This document shows, piece after piece, positions 33,687 to 44,945 of a DNA stretch of 64,000 nucleotides. The position numbers and the translations under genes are program-made. How positions within the stretch are numbered: position 1 is the stretch's first letter; every line of letters starts with the position of its first letter. The notes under the pieces were generated by a model. It did no database searches, was not told the origin of the DNA, and was given only the letters and a program-made list of their open reading frames with translations. The stretch is from Monoplex corrugatus (taxonomy: Eukaryota > Mollusca > Gastropoda > Littorinimorpha > Ranellidae): contig CM060308.1 in the NCBI GenBank assembly GCA_030674185.1, forward strand, positions 34,573,589 to 34,637,588, read 5' to 3'.

Positions 33687-34051
33687 TTTCATTACTTTTG
33701 TTTAATTCATTTTTTTTATTTTACTACATTTTCTTGTTTCTTTAATGTTTTTATATTTCATCAGATATGTTTTGCAGATGACATACTGGAGCTGCAACGA
33801 CACATAAGCATCAAGAGGTCACCATATGGTTCCAGAGCATATTCCCAAACACAAGCATACACACCAGTGACGACAGCCTTCCAGCTATTTGAGAGAGAGA
33901 GAGAGAGATGCAGTTTAACTGTTTGCATTTTCTGTTCTTTTTATTAGAGGAAGAAAAAAGGATGACATGGGCAAGAAAGAAGCGATTCACAGTGTTTGTA
34001 CTAATGAAGTAAAAATGTAACATTTGTGAACTTGCTACTTGTCAGCTGTAG

Positions 34052-34255
34052 TACTCTATATCTTGATCATATCTGAAATAAAAGTTTGTTACGGTATATA
34101 GGCCCCCCTACAACAATAGTGCCAATATATGTTTGTGTACTCTATATCTTGCTCATACTTGAAATAAAAGTTTGTTATGGTATGTATAATAATATATGTT
34201 GGTGTACTCTATATCTTGCTCATACTTGAAATAAAAGTTTTTTTTATGATATATG
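34052..34255 (+). promoter_or_regulatory. three tandem poly(A)-signal units
   Basis: A ~50-base motif (TACTCTATATCTTGCTCATA + CTTGAAATAAAAGTTTGTTA) occurs three times, placing AATAAA at 34077-34082, 34163-34168 and 34230-34235. It looks like a duplicated 3' end of a plus-strand transcript. An acceptor-like TTTTGCAG at 33770-33777 and a ~115-nt open stretch precede it, but I cannot name a protein. Confidence 0.45.
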
Positions 34256-34664
34256 TACATGAATAGTGTCAATTTATTTTTGTACAGATGTGTGTGGACA
34301 AGCATGAAGAACCAATTACAGTACATTGCTGTTACAAAGTACATTCCATGCATTGATGAAAACAAATGACAAACACACCATGTATATAATATTAATAATA
34401 GGTGCATTGCCTGTTTTTGGCTATGTTTATAGTTGGATGGCTTTGAAAATTATAGTCTGTGGTTCTTTTGGAGGTGCAACATGTAACCTATTTGTGTAAA
34501 ATTATAGCCCATTAAGCCTAAGGTCATTATACACTATTCATCCTATTTTTAATGAAAAGATTTGGAATTTACAACAGCACCAAAGTACACTCTTGCAATT
34601 CAATCTTGCATGAACTGTTCAATGACTATCTGCATTTCCATTAGCTGCCACTACTTCTTTAGCA

Positions 34665-34776
34665 TTATCTTCCATACCATGGCCAGTCTGGGACAGGCAC
34701 TCTGTTGTGGATAGCAATGGTATGTAGCATGATGCAGGCCTTGATAATCTGGCAAGGTGTTGTTACCGGAGAGTAT
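34665..34776 (-). pseudogene. Harbinger/HARBI1-like transposase, last exon only
   Basis: Acceptor TATTTTCAG, then YSPVTTPCQIIKACIMLHTI + AIHNRVPVPDW and a TAA stop. This is the C-terminal helix block of HARBI1-type transposases ((L)RYSP..CKIIKAC.MLHN.A). No DDE-bearing exon was found up to 36.4 kb, so this is probably a remnant. It differs in sequence from the transposase at 3621-6131. Confidence 0.6.
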
Positions 34777-35064
34777 CTGAAAATACAAGAAACATGCACA
34801 CAGTAATTAATCTTGAGGAAAAAAAGAACAAGGAAAAGCAAACAGGGAAATAGAATGAGAAGAAATACAAGAATTCAAGTTCCCTTAGCTTTCTTTTTTA
34901 CTTCATTTTTGTTGTTGTTGTTTTTTTGTCTTTGTTCCTCCTCTGAGTCATCATCCTTACTTTGTTTCATGTCAGATATTTGTTCAAATATTTTCACTAG
35001 ATCTTGTTGAGAACATTTTGACTGACATGGTGGCACAATTGTGTGTCTGTCTCACTGACATACA

Positions 35065-35068
<4 letters not shown>

Positions 35069-35137
<69 letters not shown>
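35069..35137. repeat. (GA)n microsatellite
   Basis: Uninterrupted AG repeat of about 66 bases. Confidence 0.97.
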
Positions 35138-35139
<2 letters not shown>

Positions 35140-35195
35140 TAACACACATAAATGAATTTATTTATTTAATTATTCATCAATTTGTATGGAGTTAA

Positions 35196-35267
35196 CTCTT
35201 TCACCATCTCAGTCTATCCATCAGTTTCATACTGGTAGCAGGTGGATTGACTGAAGGTGATAAAAGG
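35196..35267. mobile_element. TTAA-flanked palindromic MITE (72 bp)
   Basis: Flanked by TTAA at 35192-35195 and 35268-35271. CTCTTTCACCATCTCAGTC pairs imperfectly with the far end (rc CCTTTTATCACCTTCAGTC). Same plan as 48939-49009. Confidence 0.65.
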
Positions 35268-35271
35268 TTAA

Positions 35272-35592
35272 GAAGGTAATCAGTGTTAGAGGCACACCAT
35301 TAAACAGACAACCACACACACATACAACATGTGTACAGTCTCAGTCTCAAACACACAACGTATGTACTAACACATGCAGACATACAGCTTTACTGTCATA
35401 CCACTGGACTTTTTGTTGTCATGAGAATACAAATCAAATTAAATCATGTGGCTTTAAGCCCTGTGGACCACACAGGGCCATATCTGGGCTCATGCAAATG
35501 CAAGAATAACAAGACAAACAAAAAAAAAGCATTACACTCTGGCACAAACAATTGAAACATCCATTCATTCATTCTCTCTCTTCCCCCCCCCC

Positions 35593-35629
<37 letters not shown>

Positions 35630-36425
35630 AACTAATACACACAATCACAAACTGTGTTTCTGCTGTCTGACGTCTTGTAACAATGATGTAAATTTATGTT
35701 TTACGTAATTAGAACCAAACTCAGTCAGCTTAAAAAAGTTACTGAACCAAAGTGCTTCTCGCTTACATTGGCTGTTTTGGGGGCGTTTAGATCGTTTTAC
35801 TGTGTTTACTTTCTTCTTCTTTTAGACACGTGGGCCATATGTACTAAAACTGCCATAGTACTTGTTCTATTCCTTTCGTAAAGTTTAGTCTTACCACAAT
35901 AAGTGTATTTGTTGACTAGCGATAAGAACTGTTTTACAAGAAGCCTTATCAATAGACGTGAATAGTGTTATCCGTCTCCCCTGACAAACTAAGCCCCAGA
36001 GATAAAGAGCCTCAAGAGGAGAGAGGGATCTCTCTAGTCTTATGATCGTATATAAAGTAACATGCTCTATATCACACAAGTGTTGCAATCAACAGGGTAC
36101 AGTCCATTCAAATGCAGTGTTTATAACACAGTCACTTTATTAACAACTGAAAAACAAGTTATTAACTTACCTCAGTTCGGCACGCACGCAAAACCGCCTT
36201 CTCTTCTTTCCTCCAGTCGTGGTGAAAACTCGTCAATAATTTCCAACAGTCCCTGTCAACGATAACGAAAATGTTGTCATACATGTTCAGTAGATTGTTC
36301 AGTCACGAAATATTCGCAGTTGGCGCAATTGAATCCTGTGAACGACGTGTCCGAAGCGATCTGCCACATTGTTTTGATTTCTAGCTTCGTGCGGAAACAA
36401 CGTTATGTCGTGCGCAAGGTTGGCT
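35272..36425. other. no gene firmly recognised
   Basis: 35440-35510 resembles the tail end of S560 (GGCTTTAAGCCC, GGGCCATATCTGGGCT). 35583-35625 is C/CT/CA simple repeat. A minus-strand open stretch ending GAACTGAG|GTAAGT (36168-36290) could be an exon, but carries no motif. Confidence 0.45.
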
Positions 36426-36429
36426 AAGT

Positions 36430-36590
36430 CTCCCCCTGAGGAGACATAAAGTTACGCACCCCTAAAGAGTGCGCAAAGAGGACTTAAGTCTTATGCACTC
36501 TTCATAGATCTAGTATTTTTCCATCGTCGAGGACACAAAGTTGTGCAGTGCATAAATCGCTAAGTACACCTTATGAAGGTACGTGTGAAA
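36430..36590. repeat. ~160-bp dispersed repeat (M160), copy 1
   Basis: CCCCTGAGGAGACATAAAGT, ACGCACCCCTAAAGAGTGCG, GGACTTAAGTCTTA and CATCGTCGAGGACA blocks match 43803-43966. Contains the palindrome GACTTAAGTC. Confidence 0.8.
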
Positions 36591-37241
36591 ACCGGGCTCC
36601 GTGCAGCCGCGAGCGTTCGATAAAAAACTGAGACGCGTTCCGGCGCTTTGACGGAGGGGTGTCCACGTATCGGACCCGTGACTGGTCATTATCTACGGTC
36701 ATTGATCTAAACAATACGTGTCAGGACGCTAAACATAGATGGAACTGCAGCCTCCAAAAAAAAAATAACATAAATAAATGAGGACTACTTATTCAAATCA
36801 AGCCATGTGCTCCTACCACCCGCTGCGACGATAGCCTGAAAAGGCTCCTGCAGCGTAATTATTCAGATCCAGCCTCCGATTGCAATTCTTTCATTTTGTG
36901 CTGTCACGCGAGAGCAGACGGACATTTGGCTGACCACTTGGTTGTAACCGCTGCAAGCTCAGACGGTAATTGACTTTCGTGAAAATTGGATGTTTTTGTA
37001 GACTAATCCCTCTTCTGTTGACATGCCAAATTTAAAACAAATCTAATCAGTGGCATATAGTTAAATATGTCCCGCAAGGTGTAGGCCCCTATAATTGGTC
37101 GATCTTAGGCAAAGACTGAACGATTAGATCTAGATCTAGGTACTGCTGATAGCAGACTTGTTTGTATTGAGATGGCAATGTTTTGGGTGATGACGTAAAA
37201 CGTACTGATCTTATCAATGATAGTTTTCGTTGTGAAAATGC

Positions 37242-37273
<32 letters not shown>

Positions 37274-37925
37274 TGTGTGTTGTGTATCTGCAAGGAAGAC
37301 TTATCAGAACATCAGTTGGCAGAAGCTGGGCAGGCCCAGTCAGACCACCTTATCAGCATCAGATCATCTAGTTGCATGGATTGTTTGTTTATTGAAATCA
37401 TTAGTCTGGTTGTTATATTAATTTTTTGTATGAAAATATAGGTCCTAGTAGCTTGGCACAACCAGTCTGACCATCTCATCATATGATCATGACGACTTAT
37501 CAAAATAGATCTAGATAGATCTATTTGCATGGATTCTTTGCTTAGCCCTACTGAAATAATTTATCTGCTTTGTATGACATTGTTACTTTTGAGATTTTTC
37601 AAGTAACTATACATATACAAAATGAAAACTTAATAGGCCATTTGTTGTTGTTTTTTCTTTAATTCAACACTTGATTCAAACAGTAAAAGAAAAACATTTA
37701 AGCCTATTTATGTAGGCTTTTAAGCAAAATTGTTTAGGTTTGTTAAGTTTTAGTTTATTGAACTTTTTTCTTCACATGTTTAGTCCTCCTAATGCATTAT
37801 ATCACGTTTGTTTGAATAGTTGGTTTGGGATTTTTTAAAGGCATAAGTAATGGTAACGATTATGATAATGGGGCACTACTATTTAATGCATTAGGCCTAA
37901 GCATGCTAAATGAGCCTGCCTCATT
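36591..37925. other. no gene; degenerate 180-bp duplication
   Basis: 37300-37400 and 37450-37560 share CTTATCA, CAGTC(A/T)GACCA(C/T)CT.ATCA and TTGCATGGATT in the same order, an old tandem duplication. GT repeat at 37240-37285. Confidence 0.55.
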
Positions 37926-37928
37926 TCC

Positions 37929-37940
37929 CTGTGTGTGTGT

Positions 37941-38022
<82 letters not shown>

Positions 38023-38064
38023 ACATTCCACTGTGCGTGTATGTGTTTGTGCATATGTGCATAT

Positions 38065-38121
<57 letters not shown>
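37929..38121. repeat. two long (GT)n microsatellites
   Basis: GT runs at about 37939-38022 and 38065-38121 separated by 40 bases; mutual copies of one expansion. Confidence 0.95.
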
Positions 38122-38122
<1 letters not shown>

Positions 38123-38185
38123 CCTACAGATCTATAAAAATCTGAAGTGATGAGTTAGTCATGCCCTTTTTTTTTCTTTTTGCAG

Positions 38186-38332
38186 CTATTCATCTTGATC
38201 AGCTGATTTTGGATGATGCCCTGTAACAAGAGCGCAAGTGACCTGAGCATGGTTCAGACTTTTTGTTTTTCCTCTTGTTAATCCTATTACTATTCCATGA
38301 TGCACAAAATACATTTATTTTCACAATAAAAG
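38186..38332 (+). other. possible terminal exon with poly(A) signal
   Basis: A strong acceptor (TTTTTTTTTCTTTTTGCAG, ending 38185) is followed by 13 codons (IHLDQLILDDAL) to TAA and an AATAAA about 100 bases on. It looks like a short last coding exon, but no upstream exon or family could be recognised. Confidence 0.25.
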
Positions 38333-38859
38333 TAACATAACACCGTGTATCCATGAGATGACTGAGTGCTTCACAGGGCTTGCAGATAATAATAGTGTTA
38401 TATTTTATGTTTGCATGTTTTGAGTACTTGTAATGATGATATATTTTATGTTTGCTTGTTTATTTTCTTTAAAGTAATGGGGAAAAAAATGAAGAAAAGA
38501 AGAAAAAAAAACTTAAAGAAAGAATATGACTTTTTTTGTGTGTGCGAGTCCTCGCAGTGTGTGCTGATTAACTTGTATATTTTGATTTGTGAGTGATATA
38601 GTGATGCCTCTAGACGTGGTACTATGCGTCATGTAAAAAAATTGCATTGGCATAGTGCAGCTAAGCCTTTTTTCTATCAAGTGAGTCATTTTGTTTAGAC
38701 TGGATTTTCCATGGAATTTTGCCATGGACAAATCTTTGTTGCCATGGATTCTTTACTTTCACTGAATGTATGCTAGGGTATTAAGGTGTTCTGAAGTATG
38801 AGGGACTCGGTTTTTCATCCAAAAGACCAGCACTCATACCGTTTGTCAGGATTTACTGT

Positions 38860-39880
38860 GTAAATTAACACAGCTATGATTCATCATCCTTTGCATGAGT
38901 ATGATCTGGAGTGAGTCTGTGGTAAAATCAAGACAAGAATTCAACAATTGGGAAAGTGAAGTTGTTTTGGAAGTCTCAGGCAGATATGTTTAAAGATTTT
39001 CAAGATGATTGATTAATTACTGGATTAGTCATAGTGGGTATTACAACCATTCATGTTTTTTCATGATGATAATACTTGCAGTCTGTGGCAAATTACAAAC
39101 CAGAATTCCAACTATAATGATAGAAGTTAAAATGGTTTTATGGCTGTTATGTGTGTTTTTTTTTTAAAGATCGTTAGATCATTTAATTATTAGTTTAATT
39201 ATTACAAATATTATCATTGATCATATTTTCTGTGATAATACCAAGTGTGTGTGTGGCACATTATAAGCCAGAATTCCAGCTATTATGCAACTTATGTTTT
39301 AAAATTCTAACAAAGGTTTTTCTTTAGCTCATTAAAGTAGGTAGTTAAGTACTGGACTAATTACTGGACTAATTACCAAAGCTACATGGCTAATCATAGT
39401 TTTTCATGATGAGTAGTAGCCTACTTGGAGTCTGCAAGTGGCAAATTATAAGCCAGAATTTCTATGATGGAAGTTAAAAAGGTAACAGGACTTATATACT
39501 TTTTTTTGCTTGTTAAGTTAATAGATTAATTACTGGATTAATTACCACAGCTATTATGACCAATCATATTTTCCATGATGAATGATACCTAGAGTCTGTA
39601 GCAAATTACATGCCACAATTACAGCTATTGTAGAAGTTACTGAGTTTTTTGGACTCTCATACACTTTTTTAAAGCTTGTTAAAGTGATTAAGTATTAATT
39701 ACTGGGCTAATTACCTAAACCATTATGATTAATCTTAGTTTTTCATGATGAGCAATACCTGGAGTCTGTATGTGGTAAGTTAGAAGCCAGAATTTCAGCT
39801 ATTATGGAAGTTGTAATGATTTTAGTACCTTCGCATGTATTTTCTTAATAAAAGCTCATTTAGTTAATTAAATTGATTAT
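38860..39880. repeat. degenerate ~160-200-bp satellite, about six units
   Basis: Recurring order of blocks: GATTAATTACTGGATTAATT, TTTTTCATGATGA, GGAGTCTGTA, GGCAAATTATAAGCCAGAAT, AGCTATTATGGAAGTT. Units start at about 39000, 39170, 39340, 39525 and 39690, with strong divergence and indels. Confidence 0.8.
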
Positions 39881-40447
39881 CAGTAATTAGTGCACAGTTT
39901 CATCAACTTGTGAATACTTTAGTTGTCTTGTGCTTGTAAAGACCTTTCTGGTGATACTCAGTTTTTGGTTCTTGGTTCAGTCTTTCCAAAGTTATATAAC
40001 TTTATATTCACAAAATCAAGAAAACTGGTCTCAGTTTCTGCTATGTGAGCCATGTAAAAAATGGCCGAAATTTTTATTATTTCAAAAATTCGTAACTTTC
40101 GTTACAGTCGACCAAATGAAATGCTTTTTATACCGTTGTAAAGCTACTTTTTTTGTCTTTTCAGTGGTACCAATTATATAATTAATTTTAAAAAATGAAA
40201 AATTTTGTCACATACCTACCGGCTTATGCTCTGTTCATAGATCCGGCTGCCTGGGCATATCCACACGCTGGTGGCAGAGTTGCCGTTTTGCGCGCACCGC
40301 TGTAATGCGCGCGCCTTTTTGCGCGCGTTTTCCACAACCGGAAAGCGCGTGTTTCACCGTCAATTGCACAGCCGTTATGAGCGCACTTAAACAACCGGAA
40401 AGCGATCATTGACCTTTGGCATTTCTTTTGCACACACTGAGTTAATC

Positions 40448-40554
40448 GCTGAACATCTGCTCAGTCGTCCGGAAATTTTGTACTATGCTAGCATGCATGC
40501 CGTTGTTTTGTTGTCAGTCTTTTTTCTTCTGTCACGACTGAGCAGATGTTCAGC
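40448..40554. repeat. perfect 21-bp inverted repeat upstream of the MULE ORF
   Basis: GCTGAACATCTGCTCAGTCG(T) at 40448-40468 is perfectly complementary to 40534-40554, with a 65-base loop; it ends 72 bases before the FLYWCH start codon. Confidence 0.9.
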
Positions 40555-40626
40555 AACTAATTCAGCAAAAGTACGGCATGTCAGAAGATTGTCCTTGCCT
40601 CGCCACATTACATCTTCAACTGCAAT

Positions 40627-42052
40627 ATGGATGACCAAGTAACCGTTACGACCACCAACAAAAACAAGCCTTCACTTATGATTAACGGCTACATGTACAG
40701 ACTCGACAGAACATCCACTAAAGCGAAGACATGGAGATGTACAAGGAGAGACTGCAATGCAAGATGTAAAACTACCGTCGACAACAAAAACATCGTATTC
40801 ACAAAGGAACACTCCGACCATGAAGTTAAAAATGAAAAGCAACTGGCTGTCGACGAATTTCGCAAACGGTGCAAGCGGCGAGGTGCCGATGACCTCTTTG
40901 AACGTCCCGCCAAGCTAATGCGACAGGAACTGCCACAAGACAACGAGCTCATCGACTCCACTGACATGGAACGTGCCCGAAAGGCTGTGTATCAAGAGCG
41001 GCGAAAGTAGTTGCCAAAACTACCTAAGGATCGCGCAGAGACACATAGCATTGTGGATGAGCAAGACAGGAGATCGTGCAGAAACGAAAACATGATTCAT
41101 GTGAACGACGCAGAGAAGGGGATCATAATCATCACAACAAAGTCCAACATGGTGCTGCTGTGTGATAGAGACTCACGGGTTTTTGGAGATGGTACATTTA
41201 AAACTTGTCCCCGGCACTTTCTCCAAATGTACACTCTGCATGCGCTCAAGGCTGATACCTACGTACCCTGTGTGAACGCTCTTTTGTCGTCAAAGACAGA
41301 ACAAGTTTACATTGAAATGTTTCGACATGTGAAAGCCATCGCACTGGACTATGATCTGGAGCTTGAACTCGAACAAATCCATCTGGACTTTGAAAAAGCC
41401 TCCCATCCAAGCAGTGAGAGTGGTATGGCCGAACATTTCTGTGAAAGGTTGTCACTTTCATCTCAGCCAAGCCTGGTACAGAAAGATCGCATCACTCGGT
41501 TTGGCTGACGAGTATCAGAAACCTGATTCGGAGATTGGGGTCTGGCTGAAGAGATTCTTTGGCCTGAGCTTCATTGAGCCGGGCGAAGTGGAAGAATGCT
41601 TTGCTTTTGACATGCTGGACGACACACCGGCTGATGCGAGATGTACTGCTTTCGCCGATTACATGCTGAGGACATACATTGGATCTGACGACTCCGAAGC
41701 AATCTTTCCATCTGAGTTATGGGCAGACCCAAACTTGGACGCTCCACGCACAACAAACGCATGTGAGTCATTTCACAGCCATTTCGCATATCTATTCTAC
41801 CATTTTCACCCCAATATCTGCGAATGGATGGACAAAGTGAAAGACGTTCAGAAGGGCTCCTACACCAAAATGAACACGATAAGTGCCCGTGCTGGAGTGA
41901 TCGGAGTGATGCCATTGAGGCCACCAAGTCGACAGGTACGTTTGAAGCGACAACAGATGAACCATATAAAAAGAAGTCGAGAACGTGGAACCATCACTCG
42001 AAAGCAGTTCGTCCAACAAATGGCATGGAAAAACCTTCCCGCTGCCATATGA
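40627..42052 (+). pseudogene. FLYWCH zinc-finger / MULE transposase (one stop, one frameshift)
   Basis: Residues 14-66 of the first frame (40627-41010) form a FLYWCH finger: Y24, W36-x-C38, C43, C47, H62-x2-H65. After an in-frame TAG (41008-41010) the same frame continues into a MULE domain: FGDGTFKTCPRHFLQMYTLH (first catalytic D), ALLSSKTEQVYIEMFRHV, QIHLDFEKA (second D). A one-base shift near 41399-41408 moves to the third frame, which resumes IQAVRVVWP and reaches NACESFHSHF (likely catalytic E) and a basic C-terminus, stopping at 42050-42052. These enzymes move Mutator-like elements; FLYWCH binds DNA. Only two lesions in ~470 codons suggest recent inactivation or sequencing error. Confidence 0.88.
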
Positions 42053-42236
42053 TTAGATGATGTAGACATACGTTGGGTCTGACCACACCGATTTTATCAT
42101 GCGCACCCCAATGTCTGTGAATGGATGGGCAAACTGACGTTCAGATGGTATGTTGTTTTTTTAAGAGTTGTTAGTTGCTATTATGCGCTGGCGAAGGCGA
42201 ACGGAGGTTGGCTGAAAAAACTTTGTGTGTGTTGCT

Positions 42237-42310
42237 AGGTGAGACAGAGACAGAGAGAGAAAGACAGAGAGAGGGAGAGACGGGGAGAGAGAGAGACACA
42301 GAGAGAGATA
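42237..42310. repeat. (GA)n microsatellite
   Basis: Imperfect GA/CAGA repeat in the 3' part of the MULE. Confidence 0.93.
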
Positions 42311-42523
42311 TATTAATATTATTGGAATTCTTATGCTCGTTGTAATGTATGATTGTGTGATTTTAGGATTGTGTAATACAATATGTATGCCAACGGCCGG
42401 TGCCAACCATACCTGTATGCGTGCGTGTGCTGTCTGATTTCAGAAATATATTAGTTTTTCCTTTCTTGATTATAATAATAACCAAAACTCCTGTGCTTTT
42501 TAAAAATTTAATAAAGTTGTATC

Positions 42524-42612
42524 CAGATTCCAGATAAAAGGCATACGTGTGTGTGTGTGTGGCCGGTGTATGTGTGTGTGCGAGAAGTGCGCAGATTCCA
42601 GATAAAAGGCAT

Positions 42613-42659
<47 letters not shown>

Positions 42660-42660
42660 A
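42524..42660. repeat. 67-bp duplication with (GT)n
   Basis: CAGATTCCAGATAAAAGGCA + TACGTGTG at about 42525 recurs at 42592, each followed by GT repeat and GCGAGAAGTGCGC. Confidence 0.88.
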
Positions 42661-42811
42661 AGTGCGCGCATTGCGGTTATAGAGATACGCGCATCACGGT
42701 TAATAAAGTGCGCGCATTATAGCGGCAACTTGACAACGCGCGCATTATAGCAACTACGAAAACGCGCGCAAAACGTATACGCTCGCTGGTGGGCCTGAAT
42801 GCCGCACGTAT

Positions 42812-42840
42812 GGGGGGGGGGGGGGGGGGGGGGGGGGGGG
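42812..42840. repeat. poly(G) run (~29)
   Basis: Long homopolymer next to the MULE right end; possible assembly uncertainty. Confidence 0.95.
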
Positions 42841-43605
42841 TACCGTTTTTTTCCCACAACTTTCTTTCTTTCCATGCTCAGAACATCAATAGAATTCAAA
42901 ATAAGATGAAAACTTTACCTTACCTTACCTTGAAACACTTCACAGGATCACAGTAACAAGATTTTAGAAAAGTGCTCTGAACTCAGGAAAGAAACGAAAG
43001 TGCAATGTCGCGAATGTGGTTGAGTCAAAGAATGAATCAAAATTATCTCCTAGTACAAAAAATATGCACTGAGCTGTGACTGTTTTATTGTACACCAATC
43101 TGTGTGAATTACTGACAAATAATCAATGACCGACTGCAAATTTTCCTCCGTTGCCCGTGTATCATGACCATGACGCTTTCATACCGAAGGTCAACATATG
43201 CTATATATATAGCAAATGGGAATATCCTGTTCTTTTCTTGTCAGCACCTCATCCGAAAGCAGGTTTTTCCAATCGGTCCCAAATAGACATATTTTTGTGG
43301 TTTATGCTAGGGCGTAGTCCTTGGCTAGGGCCTACGCCTCTGCGCATACAACTATAGTCAAGGATGACGGCTGACCTTGCGTATTGAAGATTGAAGATTG
43401 AAAAGAAAAACCGCGAAGGGAGGAAGACAGCAACAAAATCTACTCTGTCTTCATTATTTTGCAGGAAGCAGGTGTGGTAAATGGTATGATTGTATGCGTT
43501 TGACTGGTATACTGAGTTTTCTCGAGCAAATTAAGAAAATGTTGTCTAGATGATAGACAGCTGCTGAGCATTTGGGCATTAAGTAACTGGTGAGTGGGTT
43601 CTATC
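42841..43605. other. no gene recognised
   Basis: Single-copy-looking sequence; open frame 43151-43357 lacks motifs. Confidence 0.5.
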
Positions 43606-43609
43606 ATGT

Positions 43610-44080
43610 GAGACGAGTTTATATAGCTAGTCTAGCTGTGTTGTGATTCAGACCTTTAATTATAGGCCTACATGTATTTACTTTATATGGATGTTCCTTT
43701 TTCGAAGGTAAGATATACACATACACATGTCATTTACATGTAACCAAGATCATTCCAGCGGTAGGCTGATAAAATACCATTATAAAATATAGACTAGATA
43801 GGGCCTCTCCCTGAGGAGACGTAAAGTAACGCACCCCTAAAGAGTGCGCAAAGGGGACTTTAGTCTTAAGCACTCATCATTTTTTCCATTGTCGAGGACA
43901 TAAAGTTTTGCAGTGCATATAATATGCTAAGTAGGCCCTACGCCTTGTGCCCTCTTCGTAGAACTGGCCACAGCTGCTGCTGGTCAGCTCAGGCTTGTGC
44001 CATGATGTGACGTTAGTGCATATGGAATTCGTTCCGAGCGCGGAAACGTCATCTTGAGAAACTGAAACTGAATCTCGATC
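43610..44080 (-). repeat. R500 dispersed repeat, split by M160
   Basis: GTGAGACGAGTTTATA, CATTCCAGCGGTAGGCTGAT and GCATATGGAATTCGTTCCGA + GAGAAACTGAAACTGA match the other R500 copies (minus sense). The M160 repeat interrupts it at 43803-43966. Confidence 0.8.
43803..43966. repeat. ~160-bp dispersed repeat (M160), copy 2
   Basis: Matches 36430-36590 over its length. Its borders coincide with the break in the surrounding R500, which reads continuously AGGACCTC...CTGGCCAGCTCA at 47609-47640; so M160 is itself mobile. Confidence 0.75.
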
Positions 44081-44334
44081 ATAGTTAGAAACCCTGTGTT
44101 TTGTAACAGTTTATGGTTAGCATTGGACGTTTACAGTTTTACGCAAGACAAATTAATGTGATCGCTAATATTTACTGATTTAGTAGATATGAATCATTGG
44201 CTCCACTGTTTCAGTGTTTGTGTCTTTCATGCATGTCTCAAGCTCGACGGTACTTGTTCCTTCAGTCTCAGTAGTCCTGTCGTGTTTCAAAATTTCGTTA
44301 CAGATTTTAGACTGGTCTGTTCATCAGTAATGAA

Positions 44335-44455
44335 ATTATAGATTAATCTAGAGTTTGTTCAAGAAGGATACGTCGCATTCGGACAGATAGCTGCATCACC
44401 CAAATCTATCAATTGTTATCTGGCAGACTCTATTAAGTCTGCGCAAAACCTCTTA
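44335..44455 (+). repeat. R500 dispersed repeat fragment
   Basis: GTTTGTTCAAGAAGGATAC, CGCATTCGGAC and TATCTGGCAGACTCTATTAA match 48655-48755. Confidence 0.75.
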
Positions 44456-44488
44456 TGAGCAAGCAAGATTATGAAATGAGGAGCGGAA

Positions 44489-44722
44489 GGGGGGGGGGGG
44501 GGGGGGGTGAACCTTTAAAACAATACTCTGACACCACCAGAATAATGAGAATGATTGGAGCATTTAGAAACGCAGCAAACATTGCCAATTTGTGTGCGTG
44601 TGTGTGTGTGTGCGCGCGTGTGTATGTAGCTTATGTGTGTGTGTGTGCGTGCATGCATGTGTATGTGTGCGTGTGTGTGTGCGTGCGTGCGTGCGTGCGT
44701 GCGTGTGTGTGTGTGTGTGTTG
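44489..44722. repeat. G-run and (GT/GC)n microsatellites
   Basis: About 18 G at 44490-44507, then GTGTGTGCGC and GTGCGTGCGTGC repeats at 44592-44722. Confidence 0.93.
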
Positions 44723-44775
44723 CACTTTGGGACTGAAGTTGAGATAATGATCTATTATTAAGTTTCAACTCTATC

Positions 44776-44945
44776 AAAGATTCAGTTTCAGTTTCTCAAG
44801 ATGACATGCCCGCGCTTGGAGTGAAGTCCACATGCACTGATACCACTGATGTGTTGAAGACCCAAATGATAATGGTATAGATCTAAGCCCGCATATAGAT
44901 AGGCCCAATGCGCTGGCAAGACCTTGAAGTCATACATAGTGCATG
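44776..44945 (+). repeat. R500 dispersed repeat
   Basis: TTTCAGTTTCTCAAGATGAC, GAAGTCCACATGCACTGATA and TAAGCCCGCATATAGATAGG; same orientation as 44335-44455 and opposite to 43610-44080. Confidence 0.8.

Larger units (their letters stand above)
40230..42800 (+). mobile_element. MULE DNA transposon (FLYWCH-MULE type)
   Basis: The transposase pseudogene (40627-42052) sits between two GC-rich ends rich in TGCGCGC. The left end has GTTTTGCGCGC and TAATGCGCGCGC (40287-40325). The right end, reverse-complemented, has the same two strings in the same order (42700-42770). The exact terminal repeats and target duplication could not be fixed, so limits are approximate. The right part is swollen by GT repeats and a ~67-bp duplication. 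Confidence 0.7.

Noticed and set aside
33420..33947. 175-aa open frame rich in Cys-Val
   Set aside because: Mostly translated GT microsatellite; same for the frames at 37825-38145, 49212-49475, 49536-49784 and 59239-59543.
36168..36290. First exon of a HARBI1-like gene paired with 34665-34776
   Set aside because: It has a good donor but no recognisable residues, and the DDE domain between is missing.
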